A DNA stretch of 64,000 nt from GCA-2708415 sp964353185 (GTDB lineage: Bacteria; Pseudomonadota; Alphaproteobacteria; Micavibrionales; Micavibrionaceae), in NCBI GenBank assembly GCA_964353185.1, contig CAYGUV010000005.1, forward strand, positions 1 through 64,000. Direction: 5' to 3'. Shown one piece after another: positions 6,488-15,726 of the stretch; positions within the stretch are counted from its first letter, which is position 1; each line of letters opens with the position of its first letter. Position numbers and translations under genes: made by a program. The notes beneath the pieces are model-generated. The model saw nothing but the letters and a program-made list of their open reading frames with translations. It had not been told where the DNA came from and did no database searches.

Positions 6488-9400
6488 ATGGCTGATTATG
6501 ATGATTTCCAAAATATTTTGTTAAATACAAATTTTGTTGGGGGTGCTAATCAAAATGACCTTTCGACAGTATCGGGTAGTTTTGATGCTAGAGCAGACGT
6601 TGTAAAAGATACTAATAATATATATCAATTTTATTATTACTCTTTAACTATTTTATCAGACTTAAATAATTTAGGGTATTACGATACACCTACGAATGAT
6701 GTTAATTTTGACGGAGCTTTTTATGACCGTGAATATAATGAACTTCCTTCAGGAAATAACCCAAGCTTAAATCCAAATCAGTTGTCAATCATATCGTCTG
6801 TGTTATCTTCAAATACTTATGGGGGAATGTTTTCTGATGTCGCAAAAATAAATTTTAATACAGGCACAACCTCTAGTGCTAATATTATTTTCGGTGCTAC
6901 CACCAATGGAGGAGCAGTAACCAACCAATATGGAGGTTATGAATTAGATTATACAGATGGTGATGGCGAATTGAAACACGGTGATATATGGCTCAACAAA
7001 GATTATGACGCAAATAGCGATGGAACTGGGGACTGGATTTCGACAGATTTGGGCTCTTTAGGTCGTTTTGCGATTACGCATGAAATTGCTCATTCTCTTG
7101 GTTTAAAAGGTGATAATGATATATCAGGCCTAGCCATTGATCACCAAAAATATACAGTTATGTCCTACAATCTTTACACAGGCATGGATACCGTAGGCTC
7201 TAATAATGAAGTTTTACCGTTTGGCCTTCAATTATTAGATATCGCCGCCATCCAAGAAATATACGGGCGTAATTATCTTACTAGAAATATTGATACAACT
7301 TATTCAAAATTAAATGCCTTTAACTCCACACGTCCAAATGATGCCTTTATTTACACAATTTGGGATGGCGGCGGTAACGCTGATAAAATTGACGTTTCTG
7401 GTTACACAAATCCAAAGGGAGCTATTGTTGATTTACGCCAAGGAGAATTTAGTTCTGTTGGTTACAATGCCGAAGGTGGGGCTGCTATAGATAATTTAGC
7501 GATTGCTTACCATACAATTATTGAAAATGCTGTAGGAACTGCTTATTCTGATATTTTGATTGGTAATGCATGGGACAATAGATTAGAGGGCGGGGCGGGG
7601 AACGACGTTATTTTTGGAGATGGCGCTTCAGTTGCGTGGAACCCTCTGGTTAGCCAAATTAAAAACTCTGATGATGGTTACGGTATCGCAGAGCATGAAT
7701 CCGAAAGCGGCGTTGCTGCGGCGTCTGATAAAAGTGGAGACGATATCTTAATTGGTGGCTTTGGGGACGATATCTTAATTGGTGGATTGGGGCAAAATAT
7801 CTTGGATGGATATGGTGGTGATCCTGATATAGCAATATATCATGGCGCCCAAACTAATGGTTTTGATACCGTAGATTATAGTTTCTTAAATAATTCTGTC
7901 TCTGTCGTTTTAGATAAGAAAGGAAATGGTACAGCGACAGGAGTTGTTAACGACACTCTTATCTCTATTGATAATATTATTGGATCTTCAGCTGGAGATA
8001 CTATTATAACAGACGTTGCGTGGGCTGAGATCACGGGAGGTCTAGGAAATGATACGATAACTGGTGGTAGTACGTTTCATTATACTTTAGGTGATGGTTC
8101 AGATGTAATTTATTTAGATGAAGATTTTTCTGATATGCCTGCAAGATTAAATATATACGGAACGACAGTATCAGAAGTAACGTATATCCGTTCTGGAAAT
8201 GATAGAATTTATAATTTTACTGATGGGGCAACTATTACTGTTAAAGACGTCTATGATGAATTAAATAGAACTTCAGTAGGTTTATCCACACGCGATGAAA
8301 ATGGAGATTCTCTGTCATCACAAGATCCTTTTTCCCCATATCAAAATAACAATTATGAGAATAAAAATTCTACCATTTATGGTTTAGGGGATAATCCTTC
8401 AACTGAAGTTGACGAAGGTAAAAATAAAATTGATATATCAGGTGCTATCAGTAAAACAGATGAAAATGGCATAAGAATAAAAGATGAAAATGGTATAGTC
8501 ATAATCGTAAAAGATTATTCAGTTTACGGTTTAGATAGTAGCGATAATATAACTATTGATTCTGACGGAGACAACATTATTTTTGGTGGTTTAGGTAATG
8601 ATTCTATTACTACAAGTGCGGTCGGTTCATCAACTAACATTCGTGGTGACGATATTGTTTACGGAGGATATGGTGATGATTTTGTCCGATTACTAGGATT
8701 TGGAAATTCCTCTGTTTACGGTGAAGAGGGCGATGACCTTATTCGTTTTGGGAATGGAAATAACATGATTGATGGAGGTGCTGGAAATGATGATATTTTT
8801 GCATCAAATAGAATTCCCACATCAACTGTTTATGAAAACTTAATTTATGGAGGTGCTGGAAATGACAGAATTGTTGCTAGTATAGATAACGATACTATAT
8901 ACGGCGGTGAAGGCGATGATTTAATACTTGGGCGAGGTGTGTATATATCAGTATCGGAACCAGAACTAGATAATAATAACGTAGGTAATGATGTGCTTTA
9001 TGGTGACGAAGGTGATGATGTTATTATCGCAGCAGGACTGTCTCAGGAAATATATGGTGGTTTGGGAAATGATGTTTATGTTGCTTATGGCAATCAGCTT
9101 GAATTTGATAGTCAAAGAACATCTGTAATCACTGATAATGATGGAAATAATCTTTTGGTCTTTAGTGTTGATAGAGGTTTTTATGATGCGCGTGATTTAA
9201 AGTTCAACCAAATTAATGGAAATGATTTAGAAATTACTATTGAGGGACATAACCAAAAAGTGATAATAAACGATTATTATTTAAATCAAGATGCGTTTAA
9301 GTATATAGCATTTTCTTATGATGATCGTATCATTAATAATATAGATGATTTTGAGAATGGAAATATTGGTTTATTTACTTGGTTTGATGATATTTTCTCT

Positions 9401-11428
9401 TTATCCGATTATATTAATTCAACTCAAACAATAATCTATGGCACAGTTGGCACTGATACTTTAAACGGCAGTGTTAATAATGATTCGATTTTTGCGCAAG
9501 CTGGAGATGATCTTGTTAGTGGTGGCGATGGAGATGATCTAATTCGCGGATTCTTAGGTGCGGATACATTAAATGGTGATTCTGGTGATGATACCATCGA
9601 TGGTGGTAATGGAAATGACGAAATTAATGGTGGTCTAGGAAATGATGTAATTTATGGCCGTGATGGTTTTGATGTATTAGCCGGAGGTGAAGGCAACGAT
9701 ACAATTTACGGTGGAGAAAGTTCTGATAAAATAGATGGTGGAGCTGGTAATGATATTATTTATGCTGGCCGCTATTATGATGCACACTTTGACTCTTTTG
9801 ACTTGCTAGAAGGCTTTATTACTGATCCCAACGATGGAAATAATATAATTTCAGGTGGCGAGGGAGATGATAGAATATTTGGGGGGGTATCAGACGACTT
9901 TATTGATGGAAAAGAGGGCAGCGATGTTATATTTTCTGGCGCAGGAAACGATTTTCTTCAATTCACTTATGGAGAATCAGGTTTAGATGGTGATTATTAT
10001 CACGGATACACCGATGGTACTGATGATACATTGTTATTGAACTTAGACGATCAAGCCAACAACGCAGAGATTTTGGCTGAAATACAAGATTTTAAAAATA
10101 ATATTTGGGACTATGACAGAGGAAATTATTTTTATTTCTCCACATTAAATTTGTATGTCACAGATTTTGAAACAGTAGAAATTGTTTCAAATGTAATTTT
10201 AGGATCAGAAAATAATGACCTAATTCAGGATGAAAATACAGATGATTTTATTTATGCTGGTTATGGAGATCAAGTTATTAAAGTGGGTGAAGGAAGGGAT
10301 ATAATTTATGGTGGAAGCGGTAATGACATTATTCAATATGAAGGAAATTATCAAGATTATACAATTACAAACCTAACACAATATTTCGTACCATATTTTA
10401 CTATTCAAGATAACTTTGGAAGCGATGGATTAGATGATGTTTATAATGTAGAAGTTTTTCAATTTGCCAATGGCACGTATGATGTAGCAACTGAAACATT
10501 TACCTCAAATTTAAATCAAATAGATGGTACGTCATCCAATGATACAATTTATGGTACTAGTAGCAATGATCTCATTTATGGTTATGAAGGAATTGACACC
10601 ATAGAAGGTTTAAGTGGTAATGATACGATTTATGGTGGTGATGGAAATGACAAATTATATGGTTTGACAGACACTTATTCTGGTGCAAATTCAGGTGATG
10701 ACACATTTTATGGTGGTGCTGGAAACGACTGGATTTATGCTAATGGGGGAAATGATTTTATCGATGGTGGGGATGGATCTAATGATGACGTCAGATATAA
10801 TTATTCCCACACAGGTGTAAACGTAAATTTGCTTACAGGTGAAGTAGATGAAAATGGAGATGGAATAATTAATGATATTTTAGTATCTATTGAGAGAGTA
10901 ACTGGATCTAAGTATGACGATGTAATCATAGGAGATAATGCAGTAAATAGCCTCAATGGCCGTGGTGGCAATGATAATATAAGTGGCGGTGGAGCAGGCG
11001 ATTATTTATATGCAAATAATGGAGATGATGTTCTTTATGGTGGGGATGGCGGAGATTTACTGAATGGTTCTTCTGGGGTGGATATTCTTTATGGGGGGGC
11101 TGGCATCGATACTTTAATAGGTGGAAATGATGCTGATACCTTTGTTTTCGAAGCTGCAAGTGCTTACTCAGGTGTAGATGTTATTCAAGATTTGGATATA
11201 TCCGAAGGAGATATTATTGATTTATCTGATTTACTTAGTTTATATGATCCATTAACAGACGCTTTGAGTGATTTTGTATCTAAAACAGAAACTTCAGGCC
11301 ATACATATTTTGCTGTTGACGCAGATGGCGGTGCAGATAATTTTATTAATGTTGTACGTACACATAATACTATTGGATTGTCAGATATAGATATATTAGA
11401 AGCCAACGGTAATTTAATTACGTCTTAA
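6488..11428 (+). CDS. Large RTX protein with M10-like metalloprotease domain
   Basis: 1646 aa from ATG 6488; an in-frame TTG at 6482 is possible, but AAAGG spacing favours the ATG. Residues about 1-260 resemble serralysin/M10 proteases: FAITHEIAHSLGLKG at the zinc site (His198, Glu199, His202) and Met-turn VMSY near residue 225. The expected third zinc His of HExxHxxGxxH is Gly208. The rest is a long run of calcium-binding GGxGxDxU nonapeptides with spacer regions. The C-terminus (DPLTDALSDFV ... NLITS) is a type I secretion target region. It is presumably exported by an unlinked ABC transporter; none is encoded here. Confidence 0.88.
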   Translation: MADYDDFQNILLNTNFVGGANQNDLSTVSGSFDARADVVKDTNNIYQFYYYSLTILSDLNNLGYYDTPTNDVNFDGAFYDREYNELPSGNNPSLNPNQLSIISSVLSSNTYGGMFSDVAKINFNTGTTSSANIIFGATTNGGAVTNQYGGYELDYTDGDGELKHGDIWLNKDYDANSDGTGDWISTDLGSLGRFAITHEIAHSLGLKGDNDISGLAIDHQKYTVMSYNLYTGMDTVGSNNEVLPFGLQLLDIAAIQEIYGRNYLTRNIDTTYSKLNAFNSTRPNDAFIYTIWDGGGNADKIDVSGYTNPKGAIVDLRQGEFSSVGYNAEGGAAIDNLAIAYHTIIENAVGTAYSDILIGNAWDNRLEGGAGNDVIFGDGASVAWNPLVSQIKNSDDGYGIAEHESESGVAAASDKSGDDILIGGFGDDILIGGLGQNILDGYGGDPDIAIYHGAQTNGFDTVDYSFLNNSVSVVLDKKGNGTATGVVNDTLISIDNIIGSSAGDTIITDVAWAEITGGLGNDTITGGSTFHYTLGDGSDVIYLDEDFSDMPARLNIYGTTVSEVTYIRSGNDRIYNFTDGATITVKDVYDELNRTSVGLSTRDENGDSLSSQDPFSPYQNNNYENKNSTIYGLGDNPSTEVDEGKNKIDISGAISKTDENGIRIKDENGIVIIVKDYSVYGLDSSDNITIDSDGDNIIFGGLGNDSITTSAVGSSTNIRGDDIVYGGYGDDFVRLLGFGNSSVYGEEGDDLIRFGNGNNMIDGGAGNDDIFASNRIPTSTVYENLIYGGAGNDRIVASIDNDTIYGGEGDDLILGRGVYISVSEPELDNNNVGNDVLYGDEGDDVIIAAGLSQEIYGGLGNDVYVAYGNQLEFDSQRTSVITDNDGNNLLVFSVDRGFYDARDLKFNQINGNDLEITIEGHNQKVIINDYYLNQDAFKYIAFSYDDRIINNIDDFENGNIGLFTWFDDIFSLSDYINSTQTIIYGTVGTDTLNGSVNNDSIFAQAGDDLVSGGDGDDLIRGFLGADTLNGDSGDDTIDGGNGNDEINGGLGNDVIYGRDGFDVLAGGEGNDTIYGGESSDKIDGGAGNDIIYAGRYYDAHFDSFDLLEGFITDPNDGNNIISGGEGDDRIFGGVSDDFIDGKEGSDVIFSGAGNDFLQFTYGESGLDGDYYHGYTDGTDDTLLLNLDDQANNAEILAEIQDFKNNIWDYDRGNYFYFSTLNLYVTDFETVEIVSNVILGSENNDLIQDENTDDFIYAGYGDQVIKVGEGRDIIYGGSGNDIIQYEGNYQDYTITNLTQYFVPYFTIQDNFGSDGLDDVYNVEVFQFANGTYDVATETFTSNLNQIDGTSSNDTIYGTSSNDLIYGYEGIDTIEGLSGNDTIYGGDGNDKLYGLTDTYSGANSGDDTFYGGAGNDWIYANGGNDFIDGGDGSNDDVRYNYSHTGVNVNLLTGEVDENGDGIINDILVSIERVTGSKYDDVIIGDNAVNSLNGRGGNDNISGGGAGDYLYANNGDDVLYGGDGGDLLNGSSGVDILYGGAGIDTLIGGNDADTFVFEAASAYSGVDVIQDLDISEGDIIDLSDLLSLYDPLTDALSDFVSKTETSGHTYFAVDADGGADNFINVVRTHNTIGLSDIDILEANGNLITS

Positions 11429-11858
11429 ATTAATTGTTTTTTTATGCGTTTGATAAATAGAAAATTAAAAGGATTATTAGTATCGTATTGATTAATAAAT
11501 GTAGTGTTCAACCTGTTTCAAAATCCATTGGTGTAAGAAATAACTCAAATCAAGAAAAGCTACGTCTGCAAAACATGTTGTTTAAAAACTTTACCCTAAT
11601 TTTTCAGTAAAAAAAGGGTATTAAGATCAGCTATGAGATTGGTATAGAAAAGATAAACCTATAAAAACCGTAGAAGAATATATTATCTGCTAAGCTCAAT
11701 ACGCAAGAAGACGATGAATTGAAAATATTGTCTAAACTTTCTTTGGATTATGAAGATATAAATCATAAGATTAACAATAAGTAGTTTTAAATTTTTTTAT
11801 ATTTTGCGGTAGTTGTTGGAATTGCTAAAATATGCCTCTAACCTAATAGGAGGCTCAA
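11429..11858. other. 430-bp intergenic stretch with possible decayed coding
   Basis: No intact gene. Frame fragments look protein-like but lack starts: on the + strand about 11690-11784 an open stretch reads LSAKLNTQEDDELKILSK and ends at a TAG. Another fragment around 11490-11610 ends at a TAA. These may be remnants of one or two small genes. No obvious terminator T run follows the RTX gene. Confidence 0.35.
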
Positions 11859-12131
11859 ATGCAGGTGTTCAAAATTGATGAAAAGAATATAAGAATTGTG
11901 TATGGAAAAATGTTAAATGATTTAACTTTAGATTGGACGGTAAGAGATTTGAACGCGCTGAAAACGCAACTGGACTTTGCTCTTAGCTATAAAGATCAGC
12001 TTCCTTCCTTGAAAAAATCCAAGTACAAAAACCTGAAGATTCATGAAGGTGCAAATCATCTTGATATAATCGATTATAATGTTGGTTCGCTCAATTTATT
12101 GACAATTGAAGACCATTTTTTCAATCGTTAA
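11859..12131 (+). CDS. Hypothetical 90-aa protein
   Basis: Preceded by an excellent ribosome-binding site (AGGAGG, 6 nt before ATG 11859). The product is a soluble, Lys- and Asp-rich protein without signal peptide or Cys. No family recognised. It stands alone between the RTX gene and the HNH gene, with more than 150 bp on both sides. Confidence 0.6.
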   Translation: MQVFKIDEKNIRIVYGKMLNDLTLDWTVRDLNALKTQLDFALSYKDQLPSLKKSKYKNLKIHEGANHLDIIDYNVGSLNLLTIEDHFFNR

Positions 12132-12294
12132 TGCCTAAATTTACACTATATAGTTGTGTTGAATATACGCTATCGGTTGTGTTCTTTAAAAAACTTAGTT
12201 TAAAATACATGTTATCGCCTTTGCGAAGAAAAAATATGCGTTGTGTCTACATTTCTAAGACACATCATTCCATGATTACTTAAGGTTAGTAAAA

Positions 12295-12999
12295 ATGATG
12301 AATTTTGATACATGGATGCGAAACAAAGGGGTAAGTGAGTCCACAGTACTTAAATATTATGGTGCTATAAGTGGCTCTTTATCTGATTGGGCTAGAGAGA
12401 ATAATTTAATATCAGGCTCTATTCTAGATATCCGTAATCAATCAGAAATGTCCTCTTTGGTTCTGAAACTAAAACAATTAGATATAGTTCAAGAAAGAAA
12501 TACTAGAGGGCATGGTATGTATTTAGCCGCCCTCAAAAAATACTCACGATTTTTATACGATGTAAAAGATAGCTATTATGAAGCGGATATTGAAGAAATT
12601 CTTGAAGACTCGACCATCAATGTAACTGAAAGGGTTCAATTAATTAATTCAAGAATAGGACAAGGAATATATAGGCAAGGTCTTATTAAACTATGGGGGC
12701 GTTGTTCTGTAACGGGCTATAAAAACACATCTCTTCTTTTAGCTTCTCATATTAAGCCGTGGTCAAAATCTAGCTCTATTGAACGATTAGACTCAAATAA
12801 TGGATTACTTCTTATTCCAAATTTAGATACGGTTTTTGACCAAGGCTATATTTCATTTGATAACTTAGGTAACATTTTAATTTCTAAGCAGTTATCTGAA
12901 CCAGAGTTTCTCGGTATTGAGCCAACTATGTCAGTTAAGCTCAATGACAAACAAAGCTCGTATATGAATTATCACCGTGAGAATATTTTCAGAGGCTAA
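12295..12999 (+). CDS. HNH endonuclease (HNH_2-type)
   Basis: 234 aa; ATG 12295 or the adjacent ATG 12298. The N-terminal 100 residues are helical and may bind DNA. The C-terminal part holds the HNH_2 pattern: WGRCSVTGYKNTSLLLASHI (Cys137, His152), KPW, then DSNNGLLLIPNLDTVFDQGY and ISFDNLGNILIS. This arrangement is frequent in restriction-type HNH nucleases. No cognate methyltransferase lies next to it; the nearest is HsdM, 1 kb downstream. It may be a stand-alone defence or homing-type nuclease. Confidence 0.8.
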   Translation: MMNFDTWMRNKGVSESTVLKYYGAISGSLSDWARENNLISGSILDIRNQSEMSSLVLKLKQLDIVQERNTRGHGMYLAALKKYSRFLYDVKDSYYEADIEEILEDSTINVTERVQLINSRIGQGIYRQGLIKLWGRCSVTGYKNTSLLLASHIKPWSKSSSIERLDSNNGLLLIPNLDTVFDQGYISFDNLGNILISKQLSEPEFLGIEPTMSVKLNDKQSSYMNYHRENIFRG

Positions 13000-13022
13000 T
13001 TAACTAAAATTGTTGTTTGATG

Positions 13023-13240
13023 TTCCTTAAGGAATCTAAGTGCTAAGGGTCTTTGACCCTCGCGCCGCAAGGGTCTAGCGATAAACGCTTATCGGCCTTT
13101 TCCCCAACCTTCCTTCATTACATTTCGTGCAGGATGGGTGATACCCCTTTAGGCCAAACGCGCCCTATGCATTTGCTACCCCACCCTCGGCGGGAGCCAA
13201 GGTTGCATATACGCAACCCATTTCCAAAGAGGAGAAAGAC
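13023..13240 (+). promoter_or_regulatory. Structured GC-rich leader upstream of ardA
   Basis: About 220 bp, much richer in G+C than the surroundings and full of short inverted repeats. They include TTCCTTAAGGAA, GGGTC/GACCC pairs around 13048-13076, CGATAAACGCTTATCG near 13079, and GGTTGC-ATATAC-GCAACC at 13201-13218. A ribosome-binding site AGAGGAG ends it just before the ardA start. A structured leader before an antirestriction gene could be an RNA regulator, or a promoter active in single-stranded DNA as in plasmid leading regions. Both are inference. A 63-codon frame across it has no protein character. Confidence 0.5.
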
Positions 13241-13747
13241 ATGACAACTTTATTTGCACAACCCTATGATATATGCGCCAAAGGCTTTTATTTTGATACA
13301 GCCGAACAATACGAAGAAAAAGCAAAGGATTTAATTAATGACTATGGGCAAGTTGTTGAAGAATTTGAAATTCAATTCATAGACGGTGAGATAATTGACG
13401 CAAAGTTATTTAATGCGTTGGAAGTACACCAAGGGAATTTTAGCTATTTTTTAGATGTAGCCGAAGAATGGGACGAAGACGAAAAAATCAAAGTTATTCT
13501 TGCCGTTGGAGAATGTGGCTATAACTTTAATCTTAGTCAAGATGATCCAAATCAATTTGAAATTGATATATATGAAATTGATACGATGCGCGAACTTGCC
13601 ATTGATTTTGTTGAACAAGGGCTTTTTGGTGAAATTCCTAGCACTATTCAAAATTATCTTGATTATGACGCAATCGCTTATGATTTATCTATGGATTACA
13701 GTGAAACAACCATCGATAACACGCGTTATATCTACCGCATGGGATAA
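13241..13747 (+). CDS. ardA: ArdA-family antirestriction protein (DNA mimic)
   Basis: 168 aa and strongly acidic (many Asp/Glu, few Lys/Arg), as expected for a DNA mimic. The C-terminal block FVEQGLFGEIPSTIQNYLDY followed by DAIAYDLSMDY matches the ArdA family pattern. ArdA proteins bind type I restriction enzymes in place of DNA and protect incoming mobile DNA. Here it lies 260 bp upstream of a type I system on the same element, so it could guard against the recipient's enzyme, regulate the element's own enzyme, or both. ATG 13241 has AGAGGAG in front. Confidence 0.8.
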   Translation: MTTLFAQPYDICAKGFYFDTAEQYEEKAKDLINDYGQVVEEFEIQFIDGEIIDAKLFNALEVHQGNFSYFLDVAEEWDEDEKIKVILAVGECGYNFNLSQDDPNQFEIDIYEIDTMRELAIDFVEQGLFGEIPSTIQNYLDYDAIAYDLSMDYSETTIDNTRYIYRMG

Positions 13748-13774
13748 AATCCTCAATTACAATTGTATGAAGTT

Positions 13775-13804
13775 AGCTAGATTCCCTAAAATAGGAATCT
13801 AGCT
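13775..13804. terminator. 11-bp perfect hairpin after ardA
   Basis: AGCTAGATTCC (13775-13785) and its complement (13794-13804) enclose an 8-nt loop, 27 bp after the ardA stop. The T run is weak, so it may be a bidirectional or RNA-stabilising hairpin. A second small hairpin (GGGG-TTTT-GCCCC) follows near 13830. Confidence 0.5.
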
Positions 13805-14010
13805 GAAGCTTGTTTAATTCCACTTCTTGGGGTTTTGCCCCGCCAGTTGCGTTTCCGCCCGCCCAGCATCCCTTAATGCTAATGTTATGAATCATAGAAT
13901 CCATATCCATTACTGTGTTATTCAAGGCAATTTTGTATTAATTCTTTGAAAAATCATACAAATTTGCCATGATAGCCTCTTATAATAATCTTTAATTTAT
14001 AGGGTATTGA

Positions 14011-15597
14011 ATGGCTAAGGCAGATAAAGCGACAAAAACCAATAATGGAGCCAGTTTAGGCTACGAAGCGAAGCTTTTTCTTGCCGCAGATAAGATGCGA
14101 TCTGGTGTGTCACCTAGCGAATATAAGCATATTGCCCTTGGTTTAATTTTTTTAAAGTATATTTCCGATGCATTTGAAGCCAAACACGCTGAATTAATGA
14201 TCGAAGGTGAATCCTTTGCCGAAGATAAAGATGAATATTTGGCTGAAAATATCTTTTGGGTGCCCAAAGAAGCCAGATGGTCATATCTTCAAGCCAATGC
14301 AAAGCAACCAACAATCGGTAAAATAGTTGACCAAGCAATGCTCGCTATTGAAGCTGAAAATGCCTCTTTAAAGGGCGTTTTACCCAAGGAATATTCTCAC
14401 CCATCTTTAAGCAAAACCATGCTGGGAGAATTGATTGATCTGTTTGCGACAATTGAAATTGGCGGAAGCACAGCAAAAGCCCATGATGTATTCGGGCGTA
14501 TCTATGAATATTTCCTTTCAAACTTTGCAGGTGCAGAAGGAAAACGTGGCGGAGAATTCTACACCCCCCGTTCAGTCGTTAATCTTTTAGTTCAAATGCT
14601 TGAGCCTAATTCAGGGCGTATCTATGACCCATGTTGCGGATCAGGCGGAATGTTTGTTCAATCTGAAAAATTTGTAGAACAGCATGGAGGGCGTATTGGC
14701 GATATTGCCATTTATGGTCAAGAAATGAACCATGTCACATGGCGACTGGCAAAGATGAATATGGCCGTTCGCGGTATTGATGCGGACATTAGATGGAACA
14801 GCGAAGGCACATTTCACAAAGATGAACACCCAGATTTAAAAGCCGACTATATCATCGCTAATCCACCTTTTAATGTCAGTGATTGGGGCGGTGAACGCCT
14901 TAAAGAAGATAAACGTTGGCAATACGGCATCCCGCCTGCGGGTAATGCTAACTTTGGATGGGTGCAACATATTGTGCATCGCTTATCACCCAATGGATAT
15001 GCAGGCGTTGTTTTAGCGAATGGGTCTATGTCGTCAAACTCATCAAACGAAGGCGAAATTCGCAAATCTTTAATTGAAGAAGATATTGTTGATTGCATGG
15101 TGGCTTTGCCTGGTCAGCTTTTTTATTCAACTCAAATTCCTGTCTGCTTATGGTTTTTGGCACGCAATAAGGGCAAGAATGGTTTTCGTGATCGCAAAGG
15201 TGAAATCCTGTTTATTGATGCGCGGAATACAGGGCATATGGTTGATAGAACACGTAAAGAATTTTCATTTGATCCTGAAGACCCAGAGTCAGATATTGTA
15301 AAAATATCTGATATTTACCATGCATGGCGCGGTGAGAAAGACGCGATTGAGCGTCGCGGTGAATATGAAGATATTGCGGGACTTTGTAAATCCGCCAAAA
15401 TTGAAGAAGTACGCGAGCATGGATATATCCTAACCCCTGGACGATATGTTGGTGCGGCGGACATAGAAGATGATGGCGTTACCTATGAAGAAAAAATGGC
15501 GACCTACACCGCCGAGCTTGAGGCGCAATTTGCAGAATCCGAAATATTAGAGCAAAGGATTAAAGAAAATTTGGCAAAGGTTGGTTATGGCTTCTAA
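14011..15597 (+). CDS. hsdM: Type I restriction-modification methyltransferase HsdM
   Basis: 528 aa, normal for HsdM. The N-terminal helical domain (about 15-150) is followed by the N6-adenine methyltransferase core. The SAM-binding motif DPCCGSGGM is at 206-214 and the catalytic NPPF at 284-287. With HsdS it methylates host sites and with HsdR it forms the restriction complex. A TATAAT box at 13981 and AGGG before ATG 14011 suggest that the operon promoter lies here. The 3' end overlaps a 45-aa frame by 11 bp. It is the first gene of a run that continues to 25127. Confidence 0.95.
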   Translation: MAKADKATKTNNGASLGYEAKLFLAADKMRSGVSPSEYKHIALGLIFLKYISDAFEAKHAELMIEGESFAEDKDEYLAENIFWVPKEARWSYLQANAKQPTIGKIVDQAMLAIEAENASLKGVLPKEYSHPSLSKTMLGELIDLFATIEIGGSTAKAHDVFGRIYEYFLSNFAGAEGKRGGEFYTPRSVVNLLVQMLEPNSGRIYDPCCGSGGMFVQSEKFVEQHGGRIGDIAIYGQEMNHVTWRLAKMNMAVRGIDADIRWNSEGTFHKDEHPDLKADYIIANPPFNVSDWGGERLKEDKRWQYGIPPAGNANFGWVQHIVHRLSPNGYAGVVLANGSMSSNSSNEGEIRKSLIEEDIVDCMVALPGQLFYSTQIPVCLWFLARNKGKNGFRDRKGEILFIDARNTGHMVDRTRKEFSFDPEDPESDIVKISDIYHAWRGEKDAIERRGEYEDIAGLCKSAKIEEVREHGYILTPGRYVGAADIEDDGVTYEEKMATYTAELEAQFAESEILEQRIKENLAKVGYGF

Positions 15598-15724
15598 AGG
15601 TAAAAACTTAGACAAAAAGGCAACTGTTCAGAATTTCTTAACAGTTCAAAAACAGCCATATTGTCAAATTCGAACTGTAAAGGATTTATTGACAGTTCAG
15701 AATGAGAGTATGGGATATGATTGA
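15587..15724 (+). CDS. 45-aa ORF between hsdM and the Shedu gene
   Basis: ATG 15587 lies inside the hsdM 3' end. The frame ends two bases before the next start codon, which is the geometry of translational coupling. The peptide is basic and contains the internal repeat TVQNFLTVQ / TVKDLLTVQ. At DNA level this equals repeated AACAGTTC/GAACTGT motifs that could also be an operator. It may be a genuine small subunit, a coupling leader peptide or an accidental frame. Confidence 0.4.
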   Translation: MASKGKNLDKKATVQNFLTVQKQPYCQIRTVKDLLTVQNESMGYD

Positions 15725-15726
15725 TT

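Noticed and set aside
8600..11100. Regular short repeats that could suggest a repeat array
   Set aside because: They are codon-level RTX nonapeptide repeats inside one frame, varied in sequence, with no constant repeat/unique spacer pattern as in CRISPR.
13053..13244. 63-codon frame upstream of ardA
   Set aside because: It reads across the structured leader, ends at the ardA start and has no protein-like composition or ribosome-binding site.
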